DNA of 22,550 bases from Acd1 sp049973945 (lineage in GTDB: Archaea; Thermoproteota; Thermoprotei_A; Sulfolobales; Sulfolobaceae), in NCBI GenBank assembly GCA_049973945.1, contig JBMFJH010000022.1, positions 1 to 22,550 on the forward strand. Reading direction: 5' to 3'. A program made the position numbers and the translations under genes. This document shows positions 1-7,073 of this stretch, in pieces (positions within the stretch are counted from its first letter, which is position 1; every line of letters begins with the position of its first letter). The notes under the pieces were generated by a model. The model saw only the letters and a program-made list of their open reading frames with translations, made no database searches and was not told the DNA's origin.

Positions 1-280
1 GTGCGAATGTTCTCGAGACGACCGTCAGAACGTTAGGGAATAGTGATCTAAGTAGAGAGGCACTTGACACTATATCAGCTAAGGGGACAGAGATCACAAC
101 TAACAGTCTTTCAATTCCCGATAAGACGAGTTCCTCCATGAGGTAATTCAATACATTCTCAACGTGCTTGGGATTAGACACAAGGGCCAGGGAATCCCGT
201 TGATTAAGGATTATGTAGTAATAGTAGTCGTCCTCTCCGACCGCTAGAACCTCTCTGGTAAGCCTAACTACATTCGTCAC
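1..280 (-). CDS. Unrecognised protein, partial (N-terminal 93 codons), coupled to gfcR
   Basis: This is an open frame of 93 codons that runs off the left end, so the C-terminus is missing. It starts with GTG at 280. The sequence GTGA merges this start with the TGA stop of the upstream regulator gene, which strongly suggests translational coupling and one transcript. The protein begins MTNVVRLTREVLAVGEDD, has a run of four tyrosines near residues 19-22, and then alternates hydrophobic and charged segments as expected for a soluble alpha/beta protein. I see no signal peptide, metal motif or nucleotide-binding loop in the visible part, and I do not recognise the family. The tight coupling makes a role linked to the regulator or to nucleotide/PRPP metabolism possible, but that is inference only. 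Confidence 0.7.
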   Translation of the reverse strand, partial: MTNVVRLTREVLAVGEDDYYYYIILNQRDSLALVSNPKHVENVLNYLMEELVLSGIERLLVVISVPLADIVSSASLLRSLFPNVLTVVSRTFA

Positions 281-984
281 AGCAACTTACAAACGCTGAA
301 GCCTAAGGATTTAACGCTCTCAGGGTCTAAGGAGACGAGAGTCAAGGCTCCAACGATGGAAGCACCAGCTTTATCAATGAGGTTCTTGACGCTCAAAAGC
401 GTCTTACCCGACCTTATTACGTCGTCGACGAATAGGAACTTGTCGCCTTTTCTGACGTAGTCCTTACGCACGTACAGGAACGAAATTGAGCCGTCACCTT
501 CCCTCACAGGCTCCTCGTAATAGTCCAAGAGTAACGACTCCTTCCTCCTTTTCACGATTACTAAGGGCTTTTTCGTTATCAGAGAGACAAGCGTTGCCAA
601 TGGAACTCCGTTTTGGACTACGGTAACGATCTTATCGAAGTCCTTAGCTCCGCATTCGTCATTGGCAAGTAGCAAATTAACGCTGAGCTCAAGTAGCTGT
701 GGATACAAGTACAATCTTGACGTATCAACGTAACCGTCTCCCTTAAACTCTATAATATCCCTTAGTATTTTACTAATTGTATTTTCTTTCTTAATTTTTT
801 CTAAGATCATCATTGAATTGGTCTCGCTCGGAATAGTTGTTCCGCTAACGTACCTACAAAGCAAGCTCTCTGGTAATCCGAAGATCTGCGAGAGCTGCTT
901 GTATGTATATATCGACTTCAAATCTCTCAGTAAGTTCACGGCGCTGAGTCTCAGTCGGACGGAGCTGAGCTTTTGCGTAACCAT
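277..984 (-). CDS. gfcR: GfcR-type transcription regulator: HTH plus orotate phosphoribosyltransferase-like domain
   Basis: This 235-residue protein joins an N-terminal helix-turn-helix to a type I phosphoribosyltransferase (PRT) fold. The HTH is around residues 28-52 (YTYKQLSQIFGLPESLLCRY, then a short basic turn). The PRPP-binding loop is FLFVDDVIRSGKT at residues 184-196, with the two adjacent acidic residues and the small-residue/Lys-Thr turn of the family. Archaeal proteins of this architecture are often annotated as orotate phosphoribosyltransferase-like. The haloarchaeal member GfcR is known as a sugar-metabolism regulator that uses the PRT domain as a sensor. A regulatory rather than catalytic role is therefore likely, but its target here is unknown. 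ATG at 984 directly precedes the HTH region. The stop overlaps the start of the next gene (GTGA), so the two are probably one operon. A true PyrE enzyme is less likely because of the HTH. Confidence 0.8.
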   Translation of the reverse strand: MVTQKLSSVRLRLSAVNLLRDLKSIYTYKQLSQIFGLPESLLCRYVSGTTIPSETNSMMILEKIKKENTISKILRDIIEFKGDGYVDTSRLYLYPQLLELSVNLLLANDECGAKDFDKIVTVVQNGVPLATLVSLITKKPLVIVKRRKESLLLDYYEEPVREGDGSISFLYVRKDYVRKGDKFLFVDDVIRSGKTLLSVKNLIDKAGASIVGALTLVSLDPESVKSLGFSVCKLL

Positions 985-1020
985 ATTAACTTGGCCAAGA
1001 TAATAACACGGATGATCGGG

Positions 1021-1030
1021 GTTTTAAGTG
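1021..1030 (-). promoter_or_regulatory. Possible TATA box for gfcR
   Basis: Read on the minus strand this is CACTTAAAAC, about 40 bp before the gfcR ATG. An archaeal start about 26 bp downstream would leave a leader of about 15 nt. The match to the TTTAAA-type box is modest and the assignment is by position only. Confidence 0.3.
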
Positions 1031-1060
1031 CCGATCTGTGACGAGAAACCCACGCTGAGA

Positions 1061-2482
1061 CTAACTCTCTAACATTTTCTTGATCAACTGATTCACTAAA
1101 TAGGGATCCGCTCTCTTACCCGTGCGTTTCATTACCTGACCAACAAGGTAATTGACCACCTTGGGGTCGCGTTTGGCCTTCTCGACAGCGTCTGGTTCCT
1201 GAGCGAAGACCTGCTTTATCACCTCTATCAGAGCGTTTTGGTCCTTCAGGGCTATGAGGCCTCTTTCCTCAACCAACTTCTTAGGGTCGTTACCTTTGAC
1301 GACGTCTGGCAGGATCTCCTTGACGATTTTAATCGTAATTATGCCCTCGTCAAGCATCCTCAGAAGGTCTGCTATATACTCGGGTTTCGCTTTTGACTCG
1401 CTGGGTCTGATGTTAAGTTCATTTATCCATCGCATGTAGTCGTTAATTAGCAGGTTCGCGACCTCCTTGGGCTTGTTATATAGCTTCACTACACTCTCAT
1501 AAAAGTCGGCTAGTCCCTTGTCCATAACCAGGACAGTCGAATCGTACTCGCTCAACCCGTACTGTGACATGAACCTTCTGATCCTGGAGTCGGGGAGTTC
1601 GGGCAGGGAAGAGGCTATTTTGCTGACCCAATCTCTAGAGATTGAAACTGGAGGCAAATCTGGGTCAGGGAAATACCTGTAGTCCTCCTCGTACTCCTTA
1701 GCCCTAGAGGGGATAGTAACTTTCCTTAAGTCGTCCCAGTGTCTCGTCTCACGGGCCACTTTTTGCGCCTGAGCGATGAGGGCCTCGTGTCTGGCTATCT
1801 CGTATTTTAGAGCCTCCTCTACTCCCTTTATAGACCCGATGTTCTTTATTTCCACCCTTTCTCCTCCTTCCACGGAAACGTTGGCGTCGACTCTCATCGA
1901 TCCTTCGATCGAGCAGTCGCATGTTCCCAAGTGTTCCAGAATCGAACGCAGTTTCTCTAGGAATTCCCTAGCCTCCTTAGGTTCCTCTAGGTCGGGCTCC
2001 GTAACTATCTCCAGCATAGCTATGCCAGACCTGTTGTAGTCTACCCACACGTACTTGCTTGTGAGAAGAGACCCCGTCGGGTAAACGATTCTCGCCGGAT
2101 CCTCCTCAATGTTTATCCTCCTAATTCTAACGGTCTTTCCGCTGCGAAGCTTAACGTAACCGTTCTTAGCTATAGGCGTGCTTCCTGGACCGTCATACTG
2201 AGAGATCTGGTAATTCTTTGCCATGTCTGGATAGAAATAGTGTTTCCTCACGAAAACTACCTTGTCACTGACCTGCATGTTCAGGGCTAACGCTACCTTT
2301 ACGGCCTCCTCAATCGCCCTCTCGTTGGGCACCGGAATAGCTCCAGGAAGCCCTAAGCATACGGGACAGACGACGCTGTTAGGTTCTTTTCCCGAATAGT
2401 CAGACGGACAAGAGCAGAAGAGTTTGGACTTCAGCGACGTGATGTGGACGTGTACTTCGAGGCCTATCTTAGCTCTTGCCAA
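1061..2482 (-). CDS. gatB: Asp-tRNA(Asn)/Glu-tRNA(Gln) amidotransferase subunit B
   Basis: This is the kinase/tRNA-binding subunit of GatCAB, which converts mischarged Asp-tRNA(Asn) (and in some organisms Glu-tRNA(Gln)) to the amide form using ammonia released by GatA. The 473 residues begin with the GatB signature IGLEVHVHI (residues 6-14). A structural zinc site follows: C23, C25, C39 and C42. The C-terminal 150 residues form the helical YqeY-like tail typical of GatB, and the length is normal. There is no AspRS-like insert, which separates it from GatE. The start is TTG at 2482. It is the only usable start, because an in-frame TAA lies ten codons upstream and no ATG or GTG lies between them. 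A strong TATA-like box sits about 33 bp upstream, so the leader is only a few bases. gatA and gatC are not in the window. gatB looks monocistronic here. Confidence 0.95.
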   Translation of the reverse strand: MARAKIGLEVHVHITSLKSKLFCSCPSDYSGKEPNSVVCPVCLGLPGAIPVPNERAIEEAVKVALALNMQVSDKVVFVRKHYFYPDMAKNYQISQYDGPGSTPIAKNGYVKLRSGKTVRIRRINIEEDPARIVYPTGSLLTSKYVWVDYNRSGIAMLEIVTEPDLEEPKEAREFLEKLRSILEHLGTCDCSIEGSMRVDANVSVEGGERVEIKNIGSIKGVEEALKYEIARHEALIAQAQKVARETRHWDDLRKVTIPSRAKEYEEDYRYFPDPDLPPVSISRDWVSKIASSLPELPDSRIRRFMSQYGLSEYDSTVLVMDKGLADFYESVVKLYNKPKEVANLLINDYMRWINELNIRPSESKAKPEYIADLLRMLDEGIITIKIVKEILPDVVKGNDPKKLVEERGLIALKDQNALIEVIKQVFAQEPDAVEKAKRDPKVVNYLVGQVMKRTGKRADPYLVNQLIKKMLES

Positions 2483-2506
2483 GGCAGTCCTGGGAGAGTT
2501 CTCTAC

Positions 2507-2520
2507 GATTTAATAAAAAG
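2507..2520 (-). promoter_or_regulatory. TATA box of gatB
   Basis: On the minus strand this reads CTTTTTATTAAATC, centred about 33 bp before the TTG start. That predicts transcription from about 2488 and a nearly leaderless gatB mRNA. The in-frame TAA lies inside this box, which independently fixes the TTG start. Confidence 0.5.
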
Positions 2521-2627
2521 CCTAAACTCAAGGCGAGGTTATGTTGTGGGCCTCAGAACTCCAAACTTACTGTAAAGTATGAGAGCCACGTAGCGGAAGA
2601 AGAGAAAATTGAACTGATCTAGTAGCT

Positions 2628-2897
2628 TTACCTCTTGGTTGTTAGCTTCTTGGCTTCCCTCTCCGTCTCTCTTAAGATCAGTATATCTCCAACCCTAACC
2701 GGACCCTTCACGTTCCTTGTCAGAATCCTACCTTTGTCTCTGCCTTCTAATACTCTCACCCTTACCTGAGTCACTTCGCCGGTGACCCCAGTCCTGTCGA
2801 GTATCTGAATTACCTCGGCTGGGAAGCCGAACTCCTCTATTATCGGCGACGTGGACGAGGGCTTGCTCCTCTCGCTCAGCTTGCTCCTCTCGCTCAT
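2628..2897 (-). CDS. rps28e: Ribosomal protein S28e
   Basis: This small-subunit ribosomal protein is found in archaea and eukaryotes and binds near the mRNA exit channel. The core, starting IIEEFGFPAEVIQILDRTG and including the VRVLEGRDKGRILTRN segment, is the highly conserved S28e OB-fold. The C-terminus ends in a basic tail. I chose ATG at 2897, giving 89 residues. The open frame extends upstream to 3020, but that longer form would cross the promoter and the start of the divergent L24e gene and would add sequence unlike S28e. The N-terminus holds a perfect 18-bp tandem duplication giving SERSKL-SERSKP, so the protein is a few residues longer than expected. A GAGG lies just before the ATG. 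The gene diverges from L24e across 63 bp. Confidence 0.93.
   Translation of the reverse strand: MSERSKLSERSKPSSTSPIIEEFGFPAEVIQILDRTGVTGEVTQVRVRVLEGRDKGRILTRNVKGPVRVGDILILRETEREAKKLTTKR
2861..2896 (-). repeat. Perfect 18-bp tandem duplication in the S28e N-terminus
   Basis: Bases 2861-2878 and 2879-2896 are both gcttgctcctctcgctca with no mismatch. On the coding strand the duplication begins at the second base of the ATG and keeps frame, repeating Ser-Glu-Arg-Ser-Lys. Identity at every third position implies a recent event. Confidence 0.97.
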
Positions 2898-2927
2898 TAT
2901 TCCTCTGCCCTTATTGAGCAGAGATTC

Positions 2928-2938
2928 ACTTAAATACT
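2928..2938. promoter_or_regulatory. Shared divergent TATA box for L24e (+) and S28e (-)
   Basis: The near-symmetric acttaaatact sits between the two divergent genes. Its centre is 28 bp before the L24e ATG (leaderless prediction) and 36 bp before the S28e ATG (leader about 10 nt). No second good box is seen in the 63-bp gap, so one TBP site may serve both directions. Confidence 0.45.
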
Positions 2939-2960
2939 TCACTCTCCCCGTCACCTTAGT

Positions 2961-3152
2961 ATGTCGGAAAGGAGACAAGTGAGGTGCAGCTTCTGCGGTA
3001 AGGAAATTCTGCCTGGACACGGCCTTATGTACGTGAAGAACGACGGGACGATACTGTGGTTCTGCTCCAGCAAGTGCAGGAAGTCCATGCTGAAACTGAA
3101 GAGAGACCCGAAGAAACTTAAGTGGACGACCTCCTATATGAAGGGTAGGTGA
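2961..3152 (+). CDS. rpl24e: Ribosomal protein L24e
   Basis: This 63-residue zinc-ribbon protein belongs to the archaeal/eukaryotic large ribosomal subunit. The four zinc ligands are C9 and C12 (CSFC) and C35 and C39 (CSSKC). The segment between them, GKEILPGHGLMYVKNDG, is the usual L24e signature. The basic C-terminus contacts rRNA. ATG at 2961 lies about 28 bp after a TATA-like box, so the mRNA is probably leaderless. The TGA stop overlaps a GTG start of ndk (GTGA at 3149-3152), so the two genes are very likely one operon. The S28e-L24e-NDK-aIF5B neighbourhood is an old archaeal cluster, although here S28e and aIF5B are on the other strand. Confidence 0.95.
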   Translation: MSERRQVRCSFCGKEILPGHGLMYVKNDGTILWFCSSKCRKSMLKLKRDPKKLKWTTSYMKGR

Positions 3153-3595
3153 ATATGGCTCTTCAGAGAACCTTCGTTATGATAAAGCCGGACGGAGTGA
3201 GGAGGGGTCTAGTAGGCGAAATAATCTCGAGGTTCGAGAAGAGAGGCATGAAGATAGTTGCAATGAAAATGATGTATATGGACAGAGCGACGGCTGAGAA
3301 GCTGTACGAGGAGCATAAGGGGAAGAGCTTCTTTGAGGAACTGATTTCGTACGTAACGTCCGGACCTGTCGTAGCGATGGTCATAGAGGCGGACGAAGCA
3401 GTGAGCGTGGTCAGGAAAATGATTGGAGCGACTGATCCGAAGGAAGCCGCTCCAGGAACAATAAGGGGCGATTACGCTCTGTCGAAGGCGGAGAACGTGA
3501 TTCACGCGTCAGACAGCCCAGAAAAGGCCGCAAGGGAAATGTCGATATTCTTCAGCGAGAAAGAACTTCAAGTAAGCTTGAGCCCTAGCCCGTAA
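3149..3595 (+). CDS. ndk: Nucleoside diphosphate kinase
   Basis: NDK transfers the gamma phosphate from ATP to NDPs through a phosphohistidine and keeps NTP and dNTP pools balanced in the cytoplasm. RTFVMIKPDGV at the N-terminus and NVIHASDS with the catalytic histidine (H119 in this numbering) are diagnostic. The GTG start at 3149 overlaps the L24e stop. An ATG two codons later (3155) would give the more typical MALQRTF start, so the true start could be either. The last eight codons (QVSLSPSP) run into the 3' end of the convergent infB gene. Core length is normal for the compact archaeal enzyme and the tail looks like drift into the overlap. Confidence 0.95.
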   Translation: MNMALQRTFVMIKPDGVRRGLVGEIISRFEKRGMKIVAMKMMYMDRATAEKLYEEHKGKSFFEELISYVTSGPVVAMVIEADEAVSVVRKMIGATDPKEAAPGTIRGDYALSKAENVIHASDSPEKAAREMSIFFSEKELQVSLSPSP

Positions 3596-5385
3596 GTCGG
3601 GTCTTTTGCCCTCTTTATCATGATTATTTCCTTGATGACTTCCTTCATGTCATCCGTAACTACGTCGCTGTATTTAGTGAGCAGGATTTCCAGATCCTCT
3701 TTGGGCACGTCAGTGTAGATTATGTCGCCCTCATCGATTTGCCTTCCTACCATGATGTCCCCTTTGATCGAGACCGCGACCTCGGCGCCCTTGCTGGCCT
3801 GCTCTATTGGCTTCTTGTTCTCTTGAATCTGCAGTATCTCTCCAATTGGTTTGCCTTCCGCATCCATCAACGGTGCCTTTGTCTTTATGATCCCGCCCAG
3901 AACCTCGACACCTACAATGGCAGGATTGGAGCGCCTGAATACGTAGCCAGGCAGTATCTTGAACTTCCCAGGCAACACGAGCTTGTCGAGAGTTTTCTTC
4001 TTCTCAGCCTCTTTAGCGGTCTGTATCGTTTTCTCTATTTCGTCAATCAGCTGGTAGATGATGTTATTCGAAATCAGCTTAACGTCGCTAGGGATTTCCA
4101 GTCCAGGCAACGGCTTGACCTTGAAGGCTCCAATTATTGCATACTCCTTGGCCTCCTTCTTCACCAATTCTACCTCCATTAAGTCTCGCTTCGAGATCGG
4201 ACCTATGTCGGCAAGCCTTATCGGAATTCCCCTACGTCGTAGCTCGCTTACGATCGCCTCAAGGCTACCTATGCTGTCAGCTTTGATCACGACTCCGTTA
4301 ACGGTCGCGTCGTAGAACCTCACTTCCTTTACTTCTTCCTCGATCTGTTTCTTTACCTGCTCCAATTCCTCCTGGTTACTTACGACGATAAAGGGAGATC
4401 CGGCAATAGCCTCCTCTAGTCCGGGTGCGGATATCTTGACTCCTGCTGCCGCCTGGATCTCATCGATCGGCATCAAGTCGGTCTTTGCAAGCCTTATGTC
4501 AGTAAGCGGCTTCGGGACGAGAATCGACCTTACTTTAGTTACGATAGGCCCGTTGATTCCAGCGACGACAAACGTGTCGTTTTTATGCAGAATCCCGTCA
4601 TATATTATAACGTCAATTGTATGGCCTATTCCAGGATCCTCTTTGACCTCGAGGACGACGCCCTTCGCCGGTCCTTCAGCATACTTCAGTTTCCCCTTCA
4701 TGAAGGTCTGCGTCAAACCGGCCAGTAAGGCAAGGAGTTCGGCTATTCCCTCGCCCGTCTTGCCCGAAACAGGGACAATAGCAACGTACTTCGTGAAGTC
4801 CCTCACTCTGTCAAACCTTTCGCTGTTAAAGCCTACCTCGGCCAGCTGGACGACCAGTTTGTAAACGTATTGATCGAGAAGATCCCTAACCTGTGGGCTC
4901 TGCTTCGCCAGGCTGGTCAAGAAGGACGTCGTGTCTTGGGGTTTCCAGCCAGGTATGCGGTCTATTTTATTTGCAGCTACTAGAAACGGAACTTTTCTCT
5001 CCCTCAGAATCTGGATGGACTCATAGGTTTGCTTCTGAAAGCCTTCGATAATATCCACAACTAGAATTGCGAAATCAGCTACTGAACCCCCTCTTCTCCT
5101 TAGGTTAGCGAAAAGTTCGTGACCTGGAGTGTCAATAAAGAGTAGGCCTGGAATATCAAGCTTAACATTTATAACTTTCTTCAAAGGCTCAGCTAAAGCT
5201 TCTATAACTGATTTAGGTACGAAACTGGCTCCCACTTCCTGTGTCATTTCGCCCGGCTCTTTCTTAACCAGAGCCGTACCCCTTATCTTATCCAGAAGAG
5301 TCGTCTTCCCGTGGTCAACATGTCCTAGAACAACCACTATGGGCTGTCTGAGCTTCCTAGTCTCTGCAACCTTCTCGGTCGACAA
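3568..5385 (-). CDS. infB: Translation initiation factor aIF5B (IF-2 family GTPase)
   Basis: This GTPase promotes ribosomal subunit joining after start-codon selection. The 605-residue length is the compact archaeal form without the long bacterial or eukaryotic N-terminal extension. G1 is GHVDHGKT (residues 21-28), G3 is DTPGHE (85-90), G4 is NKID (139-142), and an SGKTG G5 element follows. The remaining domains II-IV end with a helical C-terminus that in this family contacts aIF1A. The start is TTG at 5385. An in-frame TAA lies twelve codons upstream with no other start between, and a CTCTTAAGG-type box lies about 35 bp upstream. The 3' end overlaps ndk by 28 bp in convergent orientation. 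Its 5' end diverges from the malic enzyme gene. Confidence 0.96.
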   Translation of the reverse strand: MSTEKVAETRKLRQPIVVVLGHVDHGKTTLLDKIRGTALVKKEPGEMTQEVGASFVPKSVIEALAEPLKKVINVKLDIPGLLFIDTPGHELFANLRRRGGSVADFAILVVDIIEGFQKQTYESIQILRERKVPFLVAANKIDRIPGWKPQDTTSFLTSLAKQSPQVRDLLDQYVYKLVVQLAEVGFNSERFDRVRDFTKYVAIVPVSGKTGEGIAELLALLAGLTQTFMKGKLKYAEGPAKGVVLEVKEDPGIGHTIDVIIYDGILHKNDTFVVAGINGPIVTKVRSILVPKPLTDIRLAKTDLMPIDEIQAAAGVKISAPGLEEAIAGSPFIVVSNQEELEQVKKQIEEEVKEVRFYDATVNGVVIKADSIGSLEAIVSELRRRGIPIRLADIGPISKRDLMEVELVKKEAKEYAIIGAFKVKPLPGLEIPSDVKLISNNIIYQLIDEIEKTIQTAKEAEKKKTLDKLVLPGKFKILPGYVFRRSNPAIVGVEVLGGIIKTKAPLMDAEGKPIGEILQIQENKKPIEQASKGAEVAVSIKGDIMVGRQIDEGDIIYTDVPKEDLEILLTKYSDVVTDDMKEVIKEIIMIKRAKDPTYGLGLKLT

Positions 5386-5415
5386 TTCGTACCCTGAATG
5401 TGTAGGCTTTGAGAA

Positions 5416-5424
5416 CTCTTAAGG
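5416..5424 (-). promoter_or_regulatory. Possible TATA box of infB
   Basis: The sequence CCTTAAGAG on the minus strand lies about 35 bp before the TTG start and predicts a leader of about 9 nt. It is separate from the box proposed for the divergent malic enzyme gene. Confidence 0.35.
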
Positions 5425-5433
5425 TTACTCAAA

Positions 5434-5443
5434 CGTTATAATT
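5434..5443 (+). promoter_or_regulatory. Possible TATA box of the malic enzyme gene
   Basis: The sequence cgttataatt lies about 32 bp before the TTG at 5471. The predicted transcription start (about 5465) would be after the out-of-frame ATG at 5461, which would make TTG the first start on the mRNA. Confidence 0.35.
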
Positions 5444-5470
5444 GAGAATGATATTGTCACATGAGCTTCT

Positions 5471-6754
5471 TTGACGTCAACCCTCGATGAAAAGGCGATC
5501 GAGATTTCACGTAAATATCACGGAAAAATACAAGTCCTGCCCAAGGTTCCGATTAAGGGGGTTGAGGACTTCGCAGTCCTTTACACGCCAGGTGTAGCTG
5601 CAGTTTCCAAGATGATTGCGAGTAACAAAGACCTGTCCTTCGAGCTCACTTACAGGTGGAACGTCATAGCTGTCGTAACTGATGGCACGAGAGTATTAGG
5701 CCTAGGCGACATAGGTCCCGAAGCTGCAATGCCCGTCATGGAAGGGAAAGCCTTGCTATTCAAGTACTTGGGTGGCGTTGACGCGGTACCGATAACGCTC
5801 GGGACGAAGGACCCCGACAAAATCATTGAGACCGTGAAATACTTGGAGCCGTCCTTCGGCGGGATCAACTTGGAAGATATAGAGTCCCCCAAGTGCTTCT
5901 ATATTCTAGAGAAACTCAGAGAAAGGCTCGAGATACCCGTCTGGCACGACGATCAGCAGGGCACAGCCGGGGCAACGTTGGCGGGTTTAATCACGGCCCT
6001 GGAATTAACTGGAAGGAACCCTAAGGACACGAGGGTATTACTGTTCGGTGCTGGAGCGGCGAATATAGCAACCGCTAGAATCCTTAACAAATTCGGAATT
6101 CCTTACGAGAACATGATAATTACAGACAGCAAGGGCCCGTTGTATCGCGGGAGACCTGACGAAGAGGAGATGAAGATCGAGAATCCGTGGAAGTACGAAC
6201 TCCTCGAAAAGACTAACAAAGACAATGTGACGACGATAGAGAAGGCGTTCGAGAGCATGGACGTCGTTGTCGCCGCGTCTAAGCCAGGGCCAGGAGTGAT
6301 CAAGCCAGAATGGATAAAGAAGATGAACAAGGATGCCATAGTCTTCGCTTTGGCAAACCCAGTCCCAGAAATTTGGCCTGACGAAGCCAAGAAGGCAGGT
6401 GCGAGGATAGTTGGTACCGGTAGGAGCGACCTGCCTAATCAAGTGAACAACTCCCTGATATTCCCGGCCGTATTCAGGGGAGCTCTAGATGTAAGAGCTA
6501 AAACGATAACGGACGAAATGGTCATAGCCGCTGCGAGAGAGCTAGCCGCTTATGTGAGAGAAAAAGGTGCAAGGGAGGACTACATAATTCCGAGAATGAC
6601 GGAATGGGAAGTTTATCCAAGAGTGGCGGCAGCAGTAGGCGTGACTGCAGTCAGTCAAGGCATAGCAAGAATGAAGAAGAGCTACGAGGAGATCCATCAA
6701 CACGCCAAGGAATTGCTCGAAAGGACTAGGAAGAGCCTGGCGAGTCTAGAGTAA
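5471..6754 (+). CDS. NAD(P)-dependent malic enzyme (oxaloacetate-decarboxylating)
   Basis: The enzyme oxidatively decarboxylates malate to pyruvate and CO2 with reduction of NAD(P), linking the citric acid cycle to pyruvate. The 427-residue protein is the short prokaryotic form without a phosphotransacetylase domain. Visible motifs are LYTPGVA with the likely catalytic Tyr38, GLGDIG (77-82), the Lys93 region (EGKALLFK), the acidic metal ligands E135/D136, WHDDQQGTA (158-166), and a Rossmann loop FGAGAAN (192-198). An Asp follows the second strand of that fold (ITDSKG), which leans towards NAD, but this is weak. The start is TTG at 5471. An in-frame TGA lies three codons upstream, so no earlier start exists. 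Transcription diverges from infB. Confidence 0.93.
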   Translation: MTSTLDEKAIEISRKYHGKIQVLPKVPIKGVEDFAVLYTPGVAAVSKMIASNKDLSFELTYRWNVIAVVTDGTRVLGLGDIGPEAAMPVMEGKALLFKYLGGVDAVPITLGTKDPDKIIETVKYLEPSFGGINLEDIESPKCFYILEKLRERLEIPVWHDDQQGTAGATLAGLITALELTGRNPKDTRVLLFGAGAANIATARILNKFGIPYENMIITDSKGPLYRGRPDEEEMKIENPWKYELLEKTNKDNVTTIEKAFESMDVVVAASKPGPGVIKPEWIKKMNKDAIVFALANPVPEIWPDEAKKAGARIVGTGRSDLPNQVNNSLIFPAVFRGALDVRAKTITDEMVIAAARELAAYVREKGAREDYIIPRMTEWEVYPRVAAAVGVTAVSQGIARMKKSYEEIHQHAKELLERTRKSLASLE

Positions 6755-6766
6755 ACTTATATTTTA
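6755..6766 (+). promoter_or_regulatory. Probable promoter of the rpoH-rpoB-rpoA1-rpoA2 operon
   Basis: The box acttatatttta immediately follows the malic enzyme stop. A start near 6787 would give a leader of about 26 nt carrying the SD AGGTGA at 6799-6804, eight bases before the rpoH ATG. A second AT-rich element, agcttaagctta at 6789-6800, is too close to the ATG to serve. Confidence 0.45.
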
Positions 6767-6812
6767 GGTTCAAACATGACCTGAGTGAGCTTAAGCTTAG
6801 GTGACCTAGTTT

Positions 6813-7067
6813 ATGCCATCCTCTAAACAGAGGCGTTTCGACCCTACTCTCCACGAATTAGTGCCCAAACACGAAGTGCTTTCCATTGAGGAGGCGATGA
6901 AGGTTCTTCAGGAGTTAGGCATCCATCCGCAGAAGTTACCGTGGATTAAAGCGTCAGATCCCATTGCTCAAGCCTTGAAGGCCAAACCTGGGGACATAAT
7001 TAAAATAGAAAGGGTAAGTCCGTTGGGAACCAAGATAGTCACTTACAGGTTCGTGGTGGTGGGGTAA
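6813..7067 (+). CDS. rpoH: RNA polymerase subunit Rpo5 (H)
   Basis: This is the archaeal homologue of the C-terminal domain of eukaryotic Rpb5. It sits at the jaw of RNA polymerase near downstream DNA. The 84 residues include the family pattern LVPKHEVLSIEEA (16-28), the short LPWI turn, and AKPGDIIKIERVSP near the C-terminus. ATG at 6813 is preceded by GGTGA at good spacing. rpoB follows after six bases, and rpoH is the first gene of the polymerase operon, as in other Sulfolobales. Confidence 0.96.
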   Translation: MPSSKQRRFDPTLHELVPKHEVLSIEEAMKVLQELGIHPQKLPWIKASDPIAQALKAKPGDIIKIERVSPLGTKIVTYRFVVVG

Positions 7068-7073
7068 GGGGAG

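Noticed and set aside
2483..2627. Possible box C/D sRNA between gatB and S28e (TATGAG and CTGA elements)
   Set aside because: The C box is too degenerate and no second C'/D' pair or terminal stem is visible; the stretch otherwise holds only the gatB promoter.
2898..3020. Longer S28e reading frame starting at 3020
   Set aside because: It would cross the shared promoter and the divergent L24e start and add sequence not expected in S28e; ATG 2897 gives the right length.
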